From: Proteobacteria bacterium ST_bin11
Lineage (GTDB): Bacteria > Pseudomonadota > Gammaproteobacteria > Methylococcales > Methylomonadaceae
Direction: 5' to 3'
DNA: 64,000 nucleotides
Assembly (NCBI GenBank): GCA_002083615.1
Contig: MSXO01000026.1
Coordinates: forward strand, 1-64,000
Shown: piece after piece, positions 1-8,820 of the stretch
Position numbering within the stretch: position 1 is the first letter of the stretch
Layout of the letters: each line of letters starts with the position of its first letter
Position numbers and translations under genes: made by a program
The notes under the pieces: generated by a model
What the model was told of the DNA's origin: nothing
Database searches by the model: none
Seen by the model: the letters and a program-made list of their open reading frames with translations, nothing else

Positions 1-1955
1 ATTTTGCGGAAGTCGCCTTGGTATTGGCTGGCGTCGGCCCGGGTAGCCAGACGGCCTTCGATAGCGGCTTTTTCCAGAGCAGCGGCTTCTTCCACCATGC
101 TGCTGATCGCCTCGATGCAGTTATTCAGGTTGTTTTTAATGGTATTGAAATCACCGTTGTAGTTGTCGGTGATTTTCGCGGGGATGGCACCCTTGGAAAT
201 ATTGTCAACGTACTCAGCCGCCACATTTAGCGGACCGATGACCGCTTCCAAGGTATGGTTAACACCTTCGACGATTGTCCTAAAATCCCCTTGGTGCTTG
301 GTGGCATCCGCTCGAGTAGAGAGTTGCCCATCCACTGCGGCATTTGACAACATAACCGCGTCGGCGATCAAAGACTGCACAGAAAATACAGCTGCCTTGA
401 TACCTTCGTTAAGCTGATTAAATTCCAAACCGTAGTTTTTGGCATCGTTTGGCGGCATTTCGCCGCGCCCGAACAGCGTCATAGCATGAATCATCGCGTT
501 GACCGGACGGAGTACGCCCATTGCGATATACCAACTCAGCGCCAGGAAACCCAACAGGAACACAGACACTACGGCCAGTGTGATGTAGAGGGTTCCATCT
601 AGGCGAGCCACTCGCTCATCCAATCCAGCGTATAACAGCTTGCTGAATCCGGCTGATAACGCGAAGTTTTGTTGGATGGCTCTAGTCACAGTGCTGAAAT
701 ATTCATTCGCTGAAAGAGCGGACTTCTCCGGTTGTAAAATTTCGGTTTCGGTCAAAGCCAGAACTTGTTTGGCATCAGCGCTGGCTTTCAGTAACGCGGA
801 GCGGAGTTGGGCATCCATATTGCCAACTTTAGAGATGTTCTCATCGACAATCTCCAAAGTTTCTTCAGTATTCGCAACTAATGCCCGCAGATAAGCGGCT
901 TCTGCGGATGTCACCGTCTTTCTCAGCAAAATAGGGGATCCTACTCCTCTGAGTAAGCCTAATTGTTCGGATAAGTCGGGAAATAAGGTAATTGCTAGCG
1001 CTTGGGCATAGTAGGTATTGGTTTCAGGGTCCAATGCCAATCCCGAAACGTCGGTCACCTTGCGGTTGAACGCATGCAATTGTTCGATAAGCTCGCCGTA
1101 CCTAGCAACATTGGCTTGCGCATCGAGTGTATTAACGGAAGCAGCCAAGTTCCGCCATTTTTCCGCTAAGGCTTGCCAGGCTTTAGTCAGCTCAAATTCG
1201 GACAAATGGCTGTCCATCGTGGCGATATGGGCGATCTGTTCATTAACTTCGTTGCGTTTAGCGTCACGCCGAACGGTCTCCTGACTATTGCCGGCGATGA
1301 CCATCGCGTTCAAGCCGCGGTGTTCCACCACCAGTTGCATTAGCTTGATGGTTTCAGTGGTGTAATGAACACCTTGTTTTTCCTTTAACGCAAAATCCTT
1401 ATTCTCAATATTGCCCCCCAACAAGAAGTAGGTTGGCACGGCGAACATGGCAATAGCCAGCACAATTAAGGCTACAAATTTTTGCCACAGCTTAATGTTG
1501 CTCAGCATGCTGAAAAGCTTGCCTTCTTTAAATGGGTCTTTGATACGTCCGGCTTTGATATCCGCATACAATGCCGCCACCTTCTCAACCTCGGCTCTAA
1601 CGGGTTTGAATCGAATAGAGCGATAACCGATCACTTGGCCTTCGCTGTACATCGGTGAAACGTTGGCTTCCACCCAATAGAAATCGCCATTTTTAGAACG
1701 GTTTTTGACCAAACCCCGCCAGGTACAGCCGGACTCGATAGTACGCCACATCCATTCATAAGCCTCAGCGGGCATATCAGGGTGGCGAACAAGGTTGTGA
1801 GGCTGGCCCAGTAATTCGTTCTCAGTAAAACCGCTCAGTTTGATGAAGGCCGGGCTGGCGCTGGTGATAAATCCACGTAAATCCGTAGTAGACGTGAGGA
1901 TGTCTTCTTCAGAAAAATCCAATTCGACGTCTGTAATGGGTTGATTAGTTCTCAT
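1..1955 (-). CDS. PAS-containing methyl-accepting chemotaxis protein (3' end outside window)
   Basis: Membrane chemoreceptor, read from the ATG at 1955 down through base 1 without a stop, so the C-terminal signalling domain lies outside the window. Residues about 15-120 form an Aer-type PAS domain (GFITSASPAF, then NLVRHPDMP and WRGLVKNRSKNGDFYWV), the fold that senses redox or oxygen through a flavin in Aer. A membrane segment follows at about 160-182, then a long helical sensor region and a second membrane segment near 460. HAMP-like stretches follow, with repeated helical units of the form GDFxTIxxxxN. It is the last gene visible in the chemotaxis operon, 45 bases after cheA. PAS plus two membrane passes suggests a sensor of energy state, but the ligand cannot be read from the sequence. 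Confidence 0.88.
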   Translation of the reverse strand, partial: MRTNQPITDVELDFSEEDILTSTTDLRGFITSASPAFIKLSGFTENELLGQPHNLVRHPDMPAEAYEWMWRTIESGCTWRGLVKNRSKNGDFYWVEANVSPMYSEGQVIGYRSIRFKPVRAEVEKVAALYADIKAGRIKDPFKEGKLFSMLSNIKLWQKFVALIVLAIAMFAVPTYFLLGGNIENKDFALKEKQGVHYTTETIKLMQLVVEHRGLNAMVIAGNSQETVRRDAKRNEVNEQIAHIATMDSHLSEFELTKAWQALAEKWRNLAASVNTLDAQANVARYGELIEQLHAFNRKVTDVSGLALDPETNTYYAQALAITLFPDLSEQLGLLRGVGSPILLRKTVTSAEAAYLRALVANTEETLEIVDENISKVGNMDAQLRSALLKASADAKQVLALTETEILQPEKSALSANEYFSTVTRAIQQNFALSAGFSKLLYAGLDERVARLDGTLYITLAVVSVFLLGFLALSWYIAMGVLRPVNAMIHAMTLFGRGEMPPNDAKNYGLEFNQLNEGIKAAVFSVQSLIADAVMLSNAAVDGQLSTRADATKHQGDFRTIVEGVNHTLEAVIGPLNVAAEYVDNISKGAIPAKITDNYNGDFNTIKNNLNNCIEAISSMVEEAAALEKAAIEGRLATRADASQYQGDFRK

Positions 1956-2000
1956 GGCGAATATCCCTTGTTTGCAATGCGAATGTATTTACAATTCCGC

Positions 2001-4175
2001 TCAGGCTTGAGCCAAGTGCATATTGCCCTGAAGCTTATGTTCAAAGGCGCTCACCAAGACCGGCACATCCAAAATCAAAGCAACTTCACCACTACCCAAA
2101 ATAGTCGACCCACCCAGGCCCTCAACATGGCCGAACAATTTGCCAAGCGGCTTGATCACGGTCTGAAATTCGCCGATTAATCGATCTACCACCAATCCGG
2201 TCTTCACGCCGCCGGAGTGAACTACCACCACATTCGGCCTACGTGGCTGATCGCCGCAAATGTTGAACAGATCGCGCAAACGAATGAAAGGCAGCACCTC
2301 GCCGCGCAAATCCATGTAGTCCCGGTTATTTAAATCGCCGGACAATTCCAGACACTCGACAACCCGGTCGAGAGGAATCACATACGACGACTTACCCACT
2401 CCCACCAGGAAGCCATCGATGATGGCTAATGTCAGTGGTAACCGAATACGGATGGTGGAACCTTGGCCCGGCCTGCTTTCCACTTCGATATCGCCGCGTA
2501 AATCGGTAACATTGCGCTTGACCACATCCATGCCCACGCCACGCCCGGATAGATTGGAAATCTGGCTGGCGGTTGAAAAACCGGGTTCGAATATCAAGCT
2601 ATAAATTTCGTGATCGCTTAGCTTGGCATCGGGTAGCACCAAACCTTTTTCGATGGCTTTTGCCAAAATTCGATCACGATCAAGCCCACCACCGTCATCG
2701 CTGACTTCTATCGCGATACTGCCAGACTCGTGGTAGGCATTTAATCTCAGCTCGCCGCGACTAGACTTGCCCCGGGCGGCGCGAAGTTCGGCCGATTCGA
2801 TACCATGATCCATCGCATTCCGCACCAAGTGCATAAGCGGGTCGCCGATTTTCTCCACAACCGATTTATCAACTTCGGTATCGCCGCCGGTGATTACCAA
2901 ACTGATGTCTTTGCCCAACTCTTTACCGACATCGCGCACCACTCTTTGAAAGCGGCTGAATGTTCCCCCTATGGCCACCATGCGCAGTTGCAAGGCACCG
3001 TCGCGGACTTCTTCGACCAGACGCATCATCTCGCTGGTGGCTTCCAATAGCGCCGAATCGCTGGTCTGCAGGGCTCGCAGGTTGACACCGGCACCGGAAA
3101 TCACCAGCTCGCCTATCACATCGATTAGTTTATCCAGGCGCTCGGCATCAACCCGTATCGTCTGATTTTCTCGCGCTTTGTTGTCTTTAATCTGTTGTTG
3201 CTTTTCCAACGCCGCATTGACCAGCGGCTGCTGCACCACTTGTTGATCGACCAGAATTTCACCAAGACGAGTGTTCGGTAGCGGCGCTTGCGCTTGCTGG
3301 GCGTTCAGTCCTTCTTGCAGTTCGCGCTGAGTAATTACGCCGCTTTTCAACAGTAACTCACCGAGTTGGGAATTGTCCTCACCCAGCGAATTGATCAAAT
3401 CCACGTAATAGGGAATTCTGTCTTCCAACGGCAAAATATGGATATAACTACCCTCGCGAACAAAATCGAACACTTCTTCGATAGCGACTTTGTCGGCATC
3501 GCTTTTCAAGACAATTTCAAAGCCCAGATAACTACTCTCTGGATCCATGGTTTCGGCATCCGGCATCGCGTGACTGAAAGTTGTCAGCATCATTATCTCG
3601 CCCAGCTTCGCCAGATAACGGATAAATGATAATGGGTCCATGCCGTCGCGCAGGCAGTTTTCCCCAAATTGAATAAATAGATGCCAATTGCCACTCTCGA
3701 TTGCGCCGCCACCGCTGGATTGGAGTTGTTCGTCAGCACGCTGCATGGTTGTCATCGCGTGCTTCGACTCCGGCTTCAAAAACATCTCCAATCCATCCAG
3801 CAATTGTCGCTCAGCGGCAGTCATGGTGGGATTGGCGTTTAATTCGCCGTCAGCAACCGCTTGAATCAGCTCAATCATATGGTCGCAACAAGGCAGAAGA
3901 ATGGCGACCAACTCTGGAGACACGCTCAATTTTCCATCGCGCAAGGTATCCAGTACGCTTTCCACCACATGGGTGAAGGCAACGATGTGATCCAGACCGA
4001 ACAATCCCGCCGACCCCTTAATGGTATGAGCAGCTCGGAAGATGGCGTTAATCCGTTCAGACGGTTCCTGGTCCTCTTCCAGACTTAGCAAACCGTCTTC
4101 CATGTCTTGCAACAACTCCAGACTTTCGATCACAAAAGTCTTCAGCGCATCTCGCATTTGGTCATCAAAACTCAT
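2001..4175 (-). CDS. cheA: Chemotaxis histidine kinase CheA with MshEN-like linker
   Basis: Autophosphorylating kinase that passes phosphate to CheY and CheB under receptor control. The 724 residues contain an HPt domain with the phospho-accepting His50 in AHTIKGSAG, and a central region with a second, degenerate helical part. Dimerisation and ATPase domains follow (N box HLVRNAMDHG, G1 DDGGGLD, G2 GRGVGMD), then a CheW-like C-terminus. Residues 270-294 and 303-326 form two copies of the pattern (R/Q)LGEILV-x-GVI-xxx-L-xx-GL-xx-Q. This resembles the MshEN c-di-GMP-binding motif of type II secretion and pilus ATPases and is not part of a standard CheA. It sits 12 bases after the STAS gene, in one operon with CheY and the receptors. 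Confidence 0.95.
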   Translation of the reverse strand: MSFDDQMRDALKTFVIESLELLQDMEDGLLSLEEDQEPSERINAIFRAAHTIKGSAGLFGLDHIVAFTHVVESVLDTLRDGKLSVSPELVAILLPCCDHMIELIQAVADGELNANPTMTAAERQLLDGLEMFLKPESKHAMTTMQRADEQLQSSGGGAIESGNWHLFIQFGENCLRDGMDPLSFIRYLAKLGEIMMLTTFSHAMPDAETMDPESSYLGFEIVLKSDADKVAIEEVFDFVREGSYIHILPLEDRIPYYVDLINSLGEDNSQLGELLLKSGVITQRELQEGLNAQQAQAPLPNTRLGEILVDQQVVQQPLVNAALEKQQQIKDNKARENQTIRVDAERLDKLIDVIGELVISGAGVNLRALQTSDSALLEATSEMMRLVEEVRDGALQLRMVAIGGTFSRFQRVVRDVGKELGKDISLVITGGDTEVDKSVVEKIGDPLMHLVRNAMDHGIESAELRAARGKSSRGELRLNAYHESGSIAIEVSDDGGGLDRDRILAKAIEKGLVLPDAKLSDHEIYSLIFEPGFSTASQISNLSGRGVGMDVVKRNVTDLRGDIEVESRPGQGSTIRIRLPLTLAIIDGFLVGVGKSSYVIPLDRVVECLELSGDLNNRDYMDLRGEVLPFIRLRDLFNICGDQPRRPNVVVVHSGGVKTGLVVDRLIGEFQTVIKPLGKLFGHVEGLGGSTILGSGEVALILDVPVLVSAFEHKLQGNMHLAQA

Positions 4176-4187
4176 TTCGCAAACTCC

Positions 4188-4475
4188 TCAATTTTGGGTC
4201 AGCACAACCTGATCGCCAAAAGCACCCGTCAGATTCGCTAGCTCCAATACATCCAACACGGCTTTGCTATGCATAACAAAGCGCAGGTTCTTACCCAAAT
4301 GCGCGGCTTCCCGTTTGATCAGAATCAACAACTGTAGGCCAGCGGTATCAATTTCGGTGACGTTGGCAAGATTGATTTCCAAATCGTCACCCGCCGTTAG
4401 AAACATCAGCAGATTCGATTTTTGATCTGCCGAGGTATAAATGGTTAACTCGTCTTGAATGGTTAGGCTGGGCAT
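4188..4475 (-). CDS. STAS-domain protein (anti-sigma factor antagonist-like)
   Basis: Small 95-residue protein with a single STAS fold. The segment NVTEIDTAGLQLL matches the SpoIIAA-type loop in which a Ser or Thr is phosphorylated; here Thr follows IDTAG, though the usual residue order is D-S/T-S/A-G. In chemotaxis-like clusters such proteins often act as phosphorylation-controlled switches or scaffolds. It lies between cheY (84 bases upstream) and cheA (12 bases downstream), so it is probably co-expressed and may feed a partner-switching signal into the array. No partner phosphatase or kinase is visible in the window. Confidence 0.85.
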   Translation of the reverse strand: MPSLTIQDELTIYTSADQKSNLLMFLTAGDDLEINLANVTEIDTAGLQLLILIKREAAHLGKNLRFVMHSKAVLDVLELANLTGAFGDQVVLTQN

Positions 4476-4558
4476 GAACGATCTCGCTGGAAGTAGTCTG
4501 AATTAGTCATATGAACCGGCGAAACCGTGTGACTGGCTGTTCGTAGTTCATAGTCGGA

Positions 4559-4927
4559 TCAAGGCAGAATCAGTTTGGACACAGCCGCTAACATTTGCGC
4601 AGGCTGGAACGGTTTGACCACCCAGGCTTTGGCGCCCGCAGCCTGGCCTTCTTGCTTCTTGCCTTCTTGAGATTCGGTGGTCAACATAATCACCGGGGTA
4701 AATTTATAGGCCGGTAATTGCTTTAGCTCCTTCACAAAGGTAATACCGTCCATATTCGGCATATTGACGTCGGATATGATCAAATGAATTTTCTGACCGT
4801 TGAGCTTGCTCAAACCGTCCTTGCCGTCGCAAGCTTCTATCACATCATACCCAGCGCCTTTAAGGGCTATGCCCACCACTTGACGCACCGAAGCTGCATC
4901 GTCTACTACCAAGATCGTTTTTGCCAT
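4559..4927 (-). CDS. cheY: CheY-like single-domain response regulator
   Basis: A 122-residue receiver domain with no output domain, the form that carries the signal from CheA to the flagellar motor or another effector. The acidic pocket VVDDAAS (residues 7-9), the phospho-acceptor Asp in IISDVNMPNMDG, the switch Thr in MLTTES and the conserved Lys in VVKPFQP are all present, so it should be phosphorylatable. It lies between the MCP-like gene (11 bases away) and the STAS gene, all in the same direction, which supports a dedicated role with the neighbouring CheA. Confidence 0.95.
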   Translation of the reverse strand: MAKTILVVDDAASVRQVVGIALKGAGYDVIEACDGKDGLSKLNGQKIHLIISDVNMPNMDGITFVKELKQLPAYKFTPVIMLTTESQEGKKQEGQAAGAKAWVVKPFQPAQMLAAVSKLILP

Positions 4928-4938
4928 TTGCTTAAATC

Positions 4939-6021
4939 CTAGAAAAAGGTAATTTCTTGCGTTTGAGGTTCAGCGACTCGACCGCCCCCACCGTGGGCAT
5001 GATGTTCCGACTCCATCGTGTAAGTACTGGTCAAACTACTTAAAATGCGCTCGGCATCTATCGGTCGTAAGGCGAATACGCCTCCGTCATGACTGTGGCT
5101 GAGCTGTTTTGGGAAATCGACAATGCTGTCTTTGACGTGCTCCAGAATTTGGCCGATCCGGTCTTGAAATTGAAAATGCACCAAGGATTCGTCTATCTCG
5201 CCTTTTATGGCGTGTGCCGAATGGCTCAGATTGTTTGAATAGCCCTGCAATTTGGCAAACACCTCATGCAAGCTATCCATCACTGTTTGAATATTGCCGT
5301 TACAAGCCGTAACCGCCTCAGCCTCATTTTGCGCACTTTTTTCCACCGCTACCAAGGCCGTTTGGATAGCGGAGCTAACTTGCTCTACTTTGGAGCCGAT
5401 CTGCTTGCCGGTTTCGCCGGACAAGTTGGATAGCTTTCTGACCTCATCCGCGACCACGGCAAAACCACGGCCTGCTTCTCCGGCTCTGGCGGCTTCGATC
5501 GCGGCGTTCAGGGCAATCAGGTTGGTTTGCTCCGCAATACGTGCCACTTCCTTGGCCATCTGTTTTAGTTCGTCTACGAATCCGGCCAAGGATCGAATCT
5601 TTTGCAGAACCGCCAAATTTTCCTGCAAGGCGGCATCCATGGAATGCACAACTTTTTGCAAATGGGCATTGCTGGCGACAAATACCTCTTCGCCATTGCC
5701 GCTTAGGGTGGAATGGGAAGATTTCAAAGCCATATCCAGATTACTGGTAATACCGGCAAAACGCTGGGTTAATACGGTGATCGCCTGCTCGATTTGTTGG
5801 CGGGTCGAGTCTATTTGCGCCGCCCATACCGGTGTGACTTGCTCGGCAAACCGGTCTAAACCGGAAATGTATTTTTCTACTTCGGCTACCGACAAGGCTG
5901 GTGCTTTATTGTTCAGGGTAGTTTGCGCGGCAGCTTTACAACCTCTTTTGGTGATCCAAGCGGCAATTCCGGCGGAGATTGATGCAACGCAAATCATTAC
6001 CGCGAAATGGAATATAGACAT
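4939..6021 (-). CDS. Membrane-anchored methyl-accepting chemotaxis protein, no periplasmic domain
   Basis: A 360-residue receptor with one N-terminal membrane segment (about residues 4-22) and no room for a periplasmic sensor. The rest is cytoplasmic helix. The hairpin tip is clear at about 165-205 (EQTNLIALNAAIEAARAGE followed by GRGFAVVADEVRKLS), the site that contacts CheA and CheW. The C-terminal part has FQFQDRIGQILEHV, a motif found in proteins that act as cytosolic signal relays in chemotaxis-like systems. It is the first visible gene of the operon and is probably read from a promoter in 6022-6283. Signal input must come through the membrane helix, the N-terminal linker or partner proteins. 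Confidence 0.88.
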   Translation of the reverse strand: MSIFHFAVMICVASISAGIAAWITKRGCKAAAQTTLNNKAPALSVAEVEKYISGLDRFAEQVTPVWAAQIDSTRQQIEQAITVLTQRFAGITSNLDMALKSSHSTLSGNGEEVFVASNAHLQKVVHSMDAALQENLAVLQKIRSLAGFVDELKQMAKEVARIAEQTNLIALNAAIEAARAGEAGRGFAVVADEVRKLSNLSGETGKQIGSKVEQVSSAIQTALVAVEKSAQNEAEAVTACNGNIQTVMDSLHEVFAKLQGYSNNLSHSAHAIKGEIDESLVHFQFQDRIGQILEHVKDSIVDFPKQLSHSHDGGVFALRPIDAERILSSLTSTYTMESEHHAHGGGGRVAEPQTQEITFF

Positions 6022-6283
6022 ATTGGTTTACTCTCAATTGCTCTTTATGGTTCCAAGGCATAGTTACGCCAATCGTTTCGGTATATTGGCGTCGAAATTC
6101 AGTTCGAAAAAAGTATAGGTAGGAAAAGTAGGTTTATCTATAAAACCTCCCTTAAAGTGTAGGATTAGTCCCACAACTTATAAATAATTTGCGAACTCGC
6201 TAACGGATGTCTCTTGCAATGCGTGTTCCAGGCTTTTAAAGTGCCCAGCTTTTGTATCGCGCATTTCAAGGACATCCGCATTC

Positions 6284-6619
6284 ATGACTCAATACCCCGA
6301 AAAATCTTGCAGCATCGAGCGTTTGGTACGTCACCCGAAATTGGTGGCGGCAGCACTCTCGGGTGAAAAGACCCAGCAGCGCCGCGACGGCTTATATGCC
6401 TACCCAGGCGAAACCTTTGTATTGGAAGACGAAGTATTTGAAGTGATTAGCGTAGAGCGCCAAAGAATAGGCGATATAAGCGATGCGGATGCCCGCGCCG
6501 AGGGCTATCCGAACTTGGCGATATATAAGGATTTAATTTTGAAGATGCACAGCGGCATGCAGTGGAACGAGGATGGCCTAGTGTGGGTACACAGCTTTAG
6601 GCATCAACAGCAGGGATAA
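6284..6619 (+). CDS. ASCH domain-containing protein
   Basis: A 111-residue protein. The arrangement RIGDISDADARAEGYP followed by an aromatic-rich end (GMQWNEDGLVWVHSF) matches the ASCH fold, a PUA-related beta barrel thought to bind RNA or nucleotides. The N-terminal half (KLVAAALSGEKTQQRRDG) also fits the family, where a conserved Lys-Thr pair lies near the pocket. It is convergent with the DUF2063 gene and their 3' ends overlap by 23 bases, so the two messages are complementary at their ends. Its specific substrate is unknown. Confidence 0.8.
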   Translation: MTQYPEKSCSIERLVRHPKLVAAALSGEKTQQRRDGLYAYPGETFVLEDEVFEVISVERQRIGDISDADARAEGYPNLAIYKDLILKMHSGMQWNEDGLVWVHSFRHQQQG

Positions 6620-7355
6620 GAATACCTTTTTCAGCCAGTTCCCGCAGCATCGGCGGACCGTTGGCCATTAAAGCCTGGCTATCGAGTTGAGGGAATTCCC
6701 TAGCGACCGTTTGTAAACATTCTTCGCCGGTCATAGGCCCCTTGTCCTGCAAAATTTGCAACAAACGGATGATCAAACCGGTGGTTTTAAGGAAATGCAC
6801 ATTGTCGAGGCTGTCGCGGTAAACGATCAGACACGTCGGCTGTTCCGGCGGCTCTAGCGGCAAAGAATTCGGGCCGATTGCCTGCACCGGATAGCGGTAA
6901 AGCAGCGGCCACGCCAACGGTGACAACACCATGCCACGAAGCAATAGGTTCTCCAGAAAATCACCATCGCCCTGCACCGGCATGTCCTTGGCAATCGACA
7001 AGGCCATCTCCACCCATTCGTAATGCGCCAATTCCAACAGAAACGGATAATCGCCAGGATTGTCACGTTCGTTTTGCAGATAGGCTAAAAACTCTTCAGA
7101 TATTTCAGAGAAATGGGGCGTTTCGCAGCTATGCCGGGCAAAAAAATCCTGGGTGATTTCCAGCCACTGCGTATCGCTAAAGATGGCTCGCAACACCGGA
7201 AAATTACTGGCAATAAAGCTATCGATATTGTTGAAAAACAACTCCCGATACATCGCCATACGCCGATGTTCGACATCTGCCGGCGGCGGATTGTTTTCCG
7301 GATCTCTGATATAAGCCGCAAATTGGCCTTGGGTGACCTGGAAATCGGCTGACAC
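6597..7355 (-). CDS. hvfC: HvfC/BufC-type DUF2063 protein
   Basis: A 252-residue DUF2063 protein. The N-terminal half carries the family pattern QGQFAAYIRDP, then RMAMYRELFFNNI, FPVLRAIF and FLLELAHYEWVE. A winged-helix-like C-terminal half follows. In characterised RiPP systems the DUF2063 protein partners the DUF692 oxidase and helps deliver the precursor peptide. Its GTG start overlaps the last base of the DUF692 stop (TAGTG), indicating translational coupling. It is the last gene of the operon hvfA-dedA-hvfB-hvfC. The name follows the Haemophilus HvfABC system by analogy. Confidence 0.88.
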   Translation of the reverse strand: MSADFQVTQGQFAAYIRDPENNPPPADVEHRRMAMYRELFFNNIDSFIASNFPVLRAIFSDTQWLEITQDFFARHSCETPHFSEISEEFLAYLQNERDNPGDYPFLLELAHYEWVEMALSIAKDMPVQGDGDFLENLLLRGMVLSPLAWPLLYRYPVQAIGPNSLPLEPPEQPTCLIVYRDSLDNVHFLKTTGLIIRLLQILQDKGPMTGEECLQTVAREFPQLDSQALMANGPPMLRELAEKGILIPAVDA

Positions 7356-8206
7356 TAAGCCACCTGTTTTTGCCGGTCAGCCCAATAATGCTGCTGAATG
7401 GCCTGAATTGTGTCTACTTCTTTGCTTAATTCAAATAAGGAGGGAATGTTGAAGTCGCGCTCAAGCAGGGTAGGGAATACACCGAATCGCTCATACGCTT
7501 TACCTAGCAGATTCCAAACAGGATCAACCACCGGCGCACCGTGGGTATCGACCAGAAAATCCTCTGCTTCCACATAATGACCGGCAATGTGCGCGTAAGC
7601 GATGCGTTCGGCAGGCATGGCTTGCAGAAAGGTATCGGCATCGTAGCCATGATTGATACTGTTTACGTAGATATTGTTTATGTCAATCAGCACATCGCAG
7701 TCGGCTTCAGTGACTATCGCGTTGAAAAAATCGATTTCGGCCATTTCCTGGCCCGGCGCAGCGTAATAGGATATGTTTTCGATAGCCATGCGCTGTTCAA
7801 GAATATCCTGCACTCTTCGGATGCGCGCCGCAACATGTTTGACGGCATCTTCGGTAAACGGCATCGGCATCAAATCGTATAAATGCCCGCCATGGCTGCA
7901 ATAGCTTAGATGTTCGCTGTAAAACTTAATGCCGTGCTCTCGGATGAACACTTTCAGATCCCGCAGGAATTGTTCGTCGAGCGGGTCGCTGCTTCCTATC
8001 GATAATGACAGACCGTGACAGACAAAATCGAAACGTTCGGTCATGGCCCGAAATTGCTTGCCGAACTTGCCGCCTATAGTCATCCAATTTTCTGGGGCCA
8101 CTTCGTAAAAATCGACATTGCTGAGCGGCGATTCGACAATCTCGCTCAAAAACGAACGCCGTAAGCCTAAGCCAGCACCGTCCACCAGATTGCGAATACT
8201 ATCCAT
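7355..8206 (-). CDS. hvfB: HvfB/MbnB-like DUF692 multinuclear iron oxidase (MNIO)
   Basis: A 283-residue TIM-barrel enzyme of the DUF692/MNIO family, which uses two or three iron ions and oxygen to modify cysteines of ribosomal peptides. Family metal ligands can be recognised in CHGLSLS, FYSEHLSY, the Glu of IENISYY, DINNIYVN, YAHIAGH, DTHG and LLERD. The likely substrate is the Cys-rich peptide encoded two genes upstream. Related enzymes make oxazolone-thioamide groups in methanobactin and in HvfA. It starts 3 bases after the DedA stop and overlaps hvfC by one base. The reaction here is inferred from family and context. Confidence 0.92.
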   Translation of the reverse strand: MDSIRNLVDGAGLGLRRSFLSEIVESPLSNVDFYEVAPENWMTIGGKFGKQFRAMTERFDFVCHGLSLSIGSSDPLDEQFLRDLKVFIREHGIKFYSEHLSYCSHGGHLYDLMPMPFTEDAVKHVAARIRRVQDILEQRMAIENISYYAAPGQEMAEIDFFNAIVTEADCDVLIDINNIYVNSINHGYDADTFLQAMPAERIAYAHIAGHYVEAEDFLVDTHGAPVVDPVWNLLGKAYERFGVFPTLLERDFNIPSLFELSKEVDTIQAIQQHYWADRQKQVA

Positions 8207-8209
8207 AAC

Positions 8210-8791
8210 TTACTCTTCCGGCGTTTCAGGGGTTTCCGGTTTATGCGTAGACCGCCAGAACAAGGCCACACCGATCGCCACCAGCACACCCAAAATATAC
8301 ATTTCGTATTTTTTGACTTGGCCCATGATGGATTCGGCAAATTCACCGAATGTGTAACCCAGATAGCCGACCGCTATCGCCCAAATACCGGCACCGAGGA
8401 AATTCAGCAAGAAAAACTTCAGTGGATGAATCTTGCTGGCACCGATCACGAATGGCGTGACGTTTCGCACGCCGTAGAGAAAACGAAATCCCAATATCAC
8501 CGGTATCTGGTGCTTGTGCAGCAAATCGAAAACCTTGTCGGTTTTGCTGTGCCAAAGCGGACGTTTTTCGAGAAAGGCTATACCTTTCCAGCGGCCCAGA
8601 TAGAAAAAAGTCTGGTCGCCGGCGAAGGTCCCGAGAAACGCAGTCAGCATTACCCATTGCAATTCCAAATAGCCGCCGTGGGCTAAAAAACCGGCAATTA
8701 CCAGAATGGTTTCGCCTTCCAGATATGTACCGATAAACAAGGCTAGGTAGCCGTAATCGATAACCAGCTGCTGTAAATCATTAAAATCCAT
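8210..8791 (-). CDS. DedA family membrane protein
   Basis: A 193-residue integral membrane protein of the DedA/VTT (SNARE-associated) superfamily. The family blocks LFIGTYLEGETIL, FLGTFAGDQTFFYLGR, the FRFLYGVRNVTPFVIG region (equivalent to the conserved F-R-x-x-P-G loop) and a re-entrant GAGIWA segment are present. Members flip or transport polyprenyl phosphate and phospholipid carriers, or support proton-motive force. It lies inside the HvfA-like operon, 29 bases after the precursor gene and 3 bases before the DUF692 gene. Known Hvf operons usually carry a DoxX-like protein instead, so this membrane partner is unusual. Its link to the peptide is inferred from co-transcription only. Confidence 0.88.
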   Translation of the reverse strand: MDFNDLQQLVIDYGYLALFIGTYLEGETILVIAGFLAHGGYLELQWVMLTAFLGTFAGDQTFFYLGRWKGIAFLEKRPLWHSKTDKVFDLLHKHQIPVILGFRFLYGVRNVTPFVIGASKIHPLKFFLLNFLGAGIWAIAVGYLGYTFGEFAESIMGQVKKYEMYILGVLVAIGVALFWRSTHKPETPETPEE

Positions 8792-8820
8792 AGTGTCGGT
8801 CTAATGGCGATAGTTCGAAA

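Noticed and set aside
5294..6118. 274-codon plus-strand ORF opposite the MCP-like gene
   Set aside because: Shadow frame over a clear chemoreceptor; the product has no family features and an odd Ala/Ser/Cys composition.
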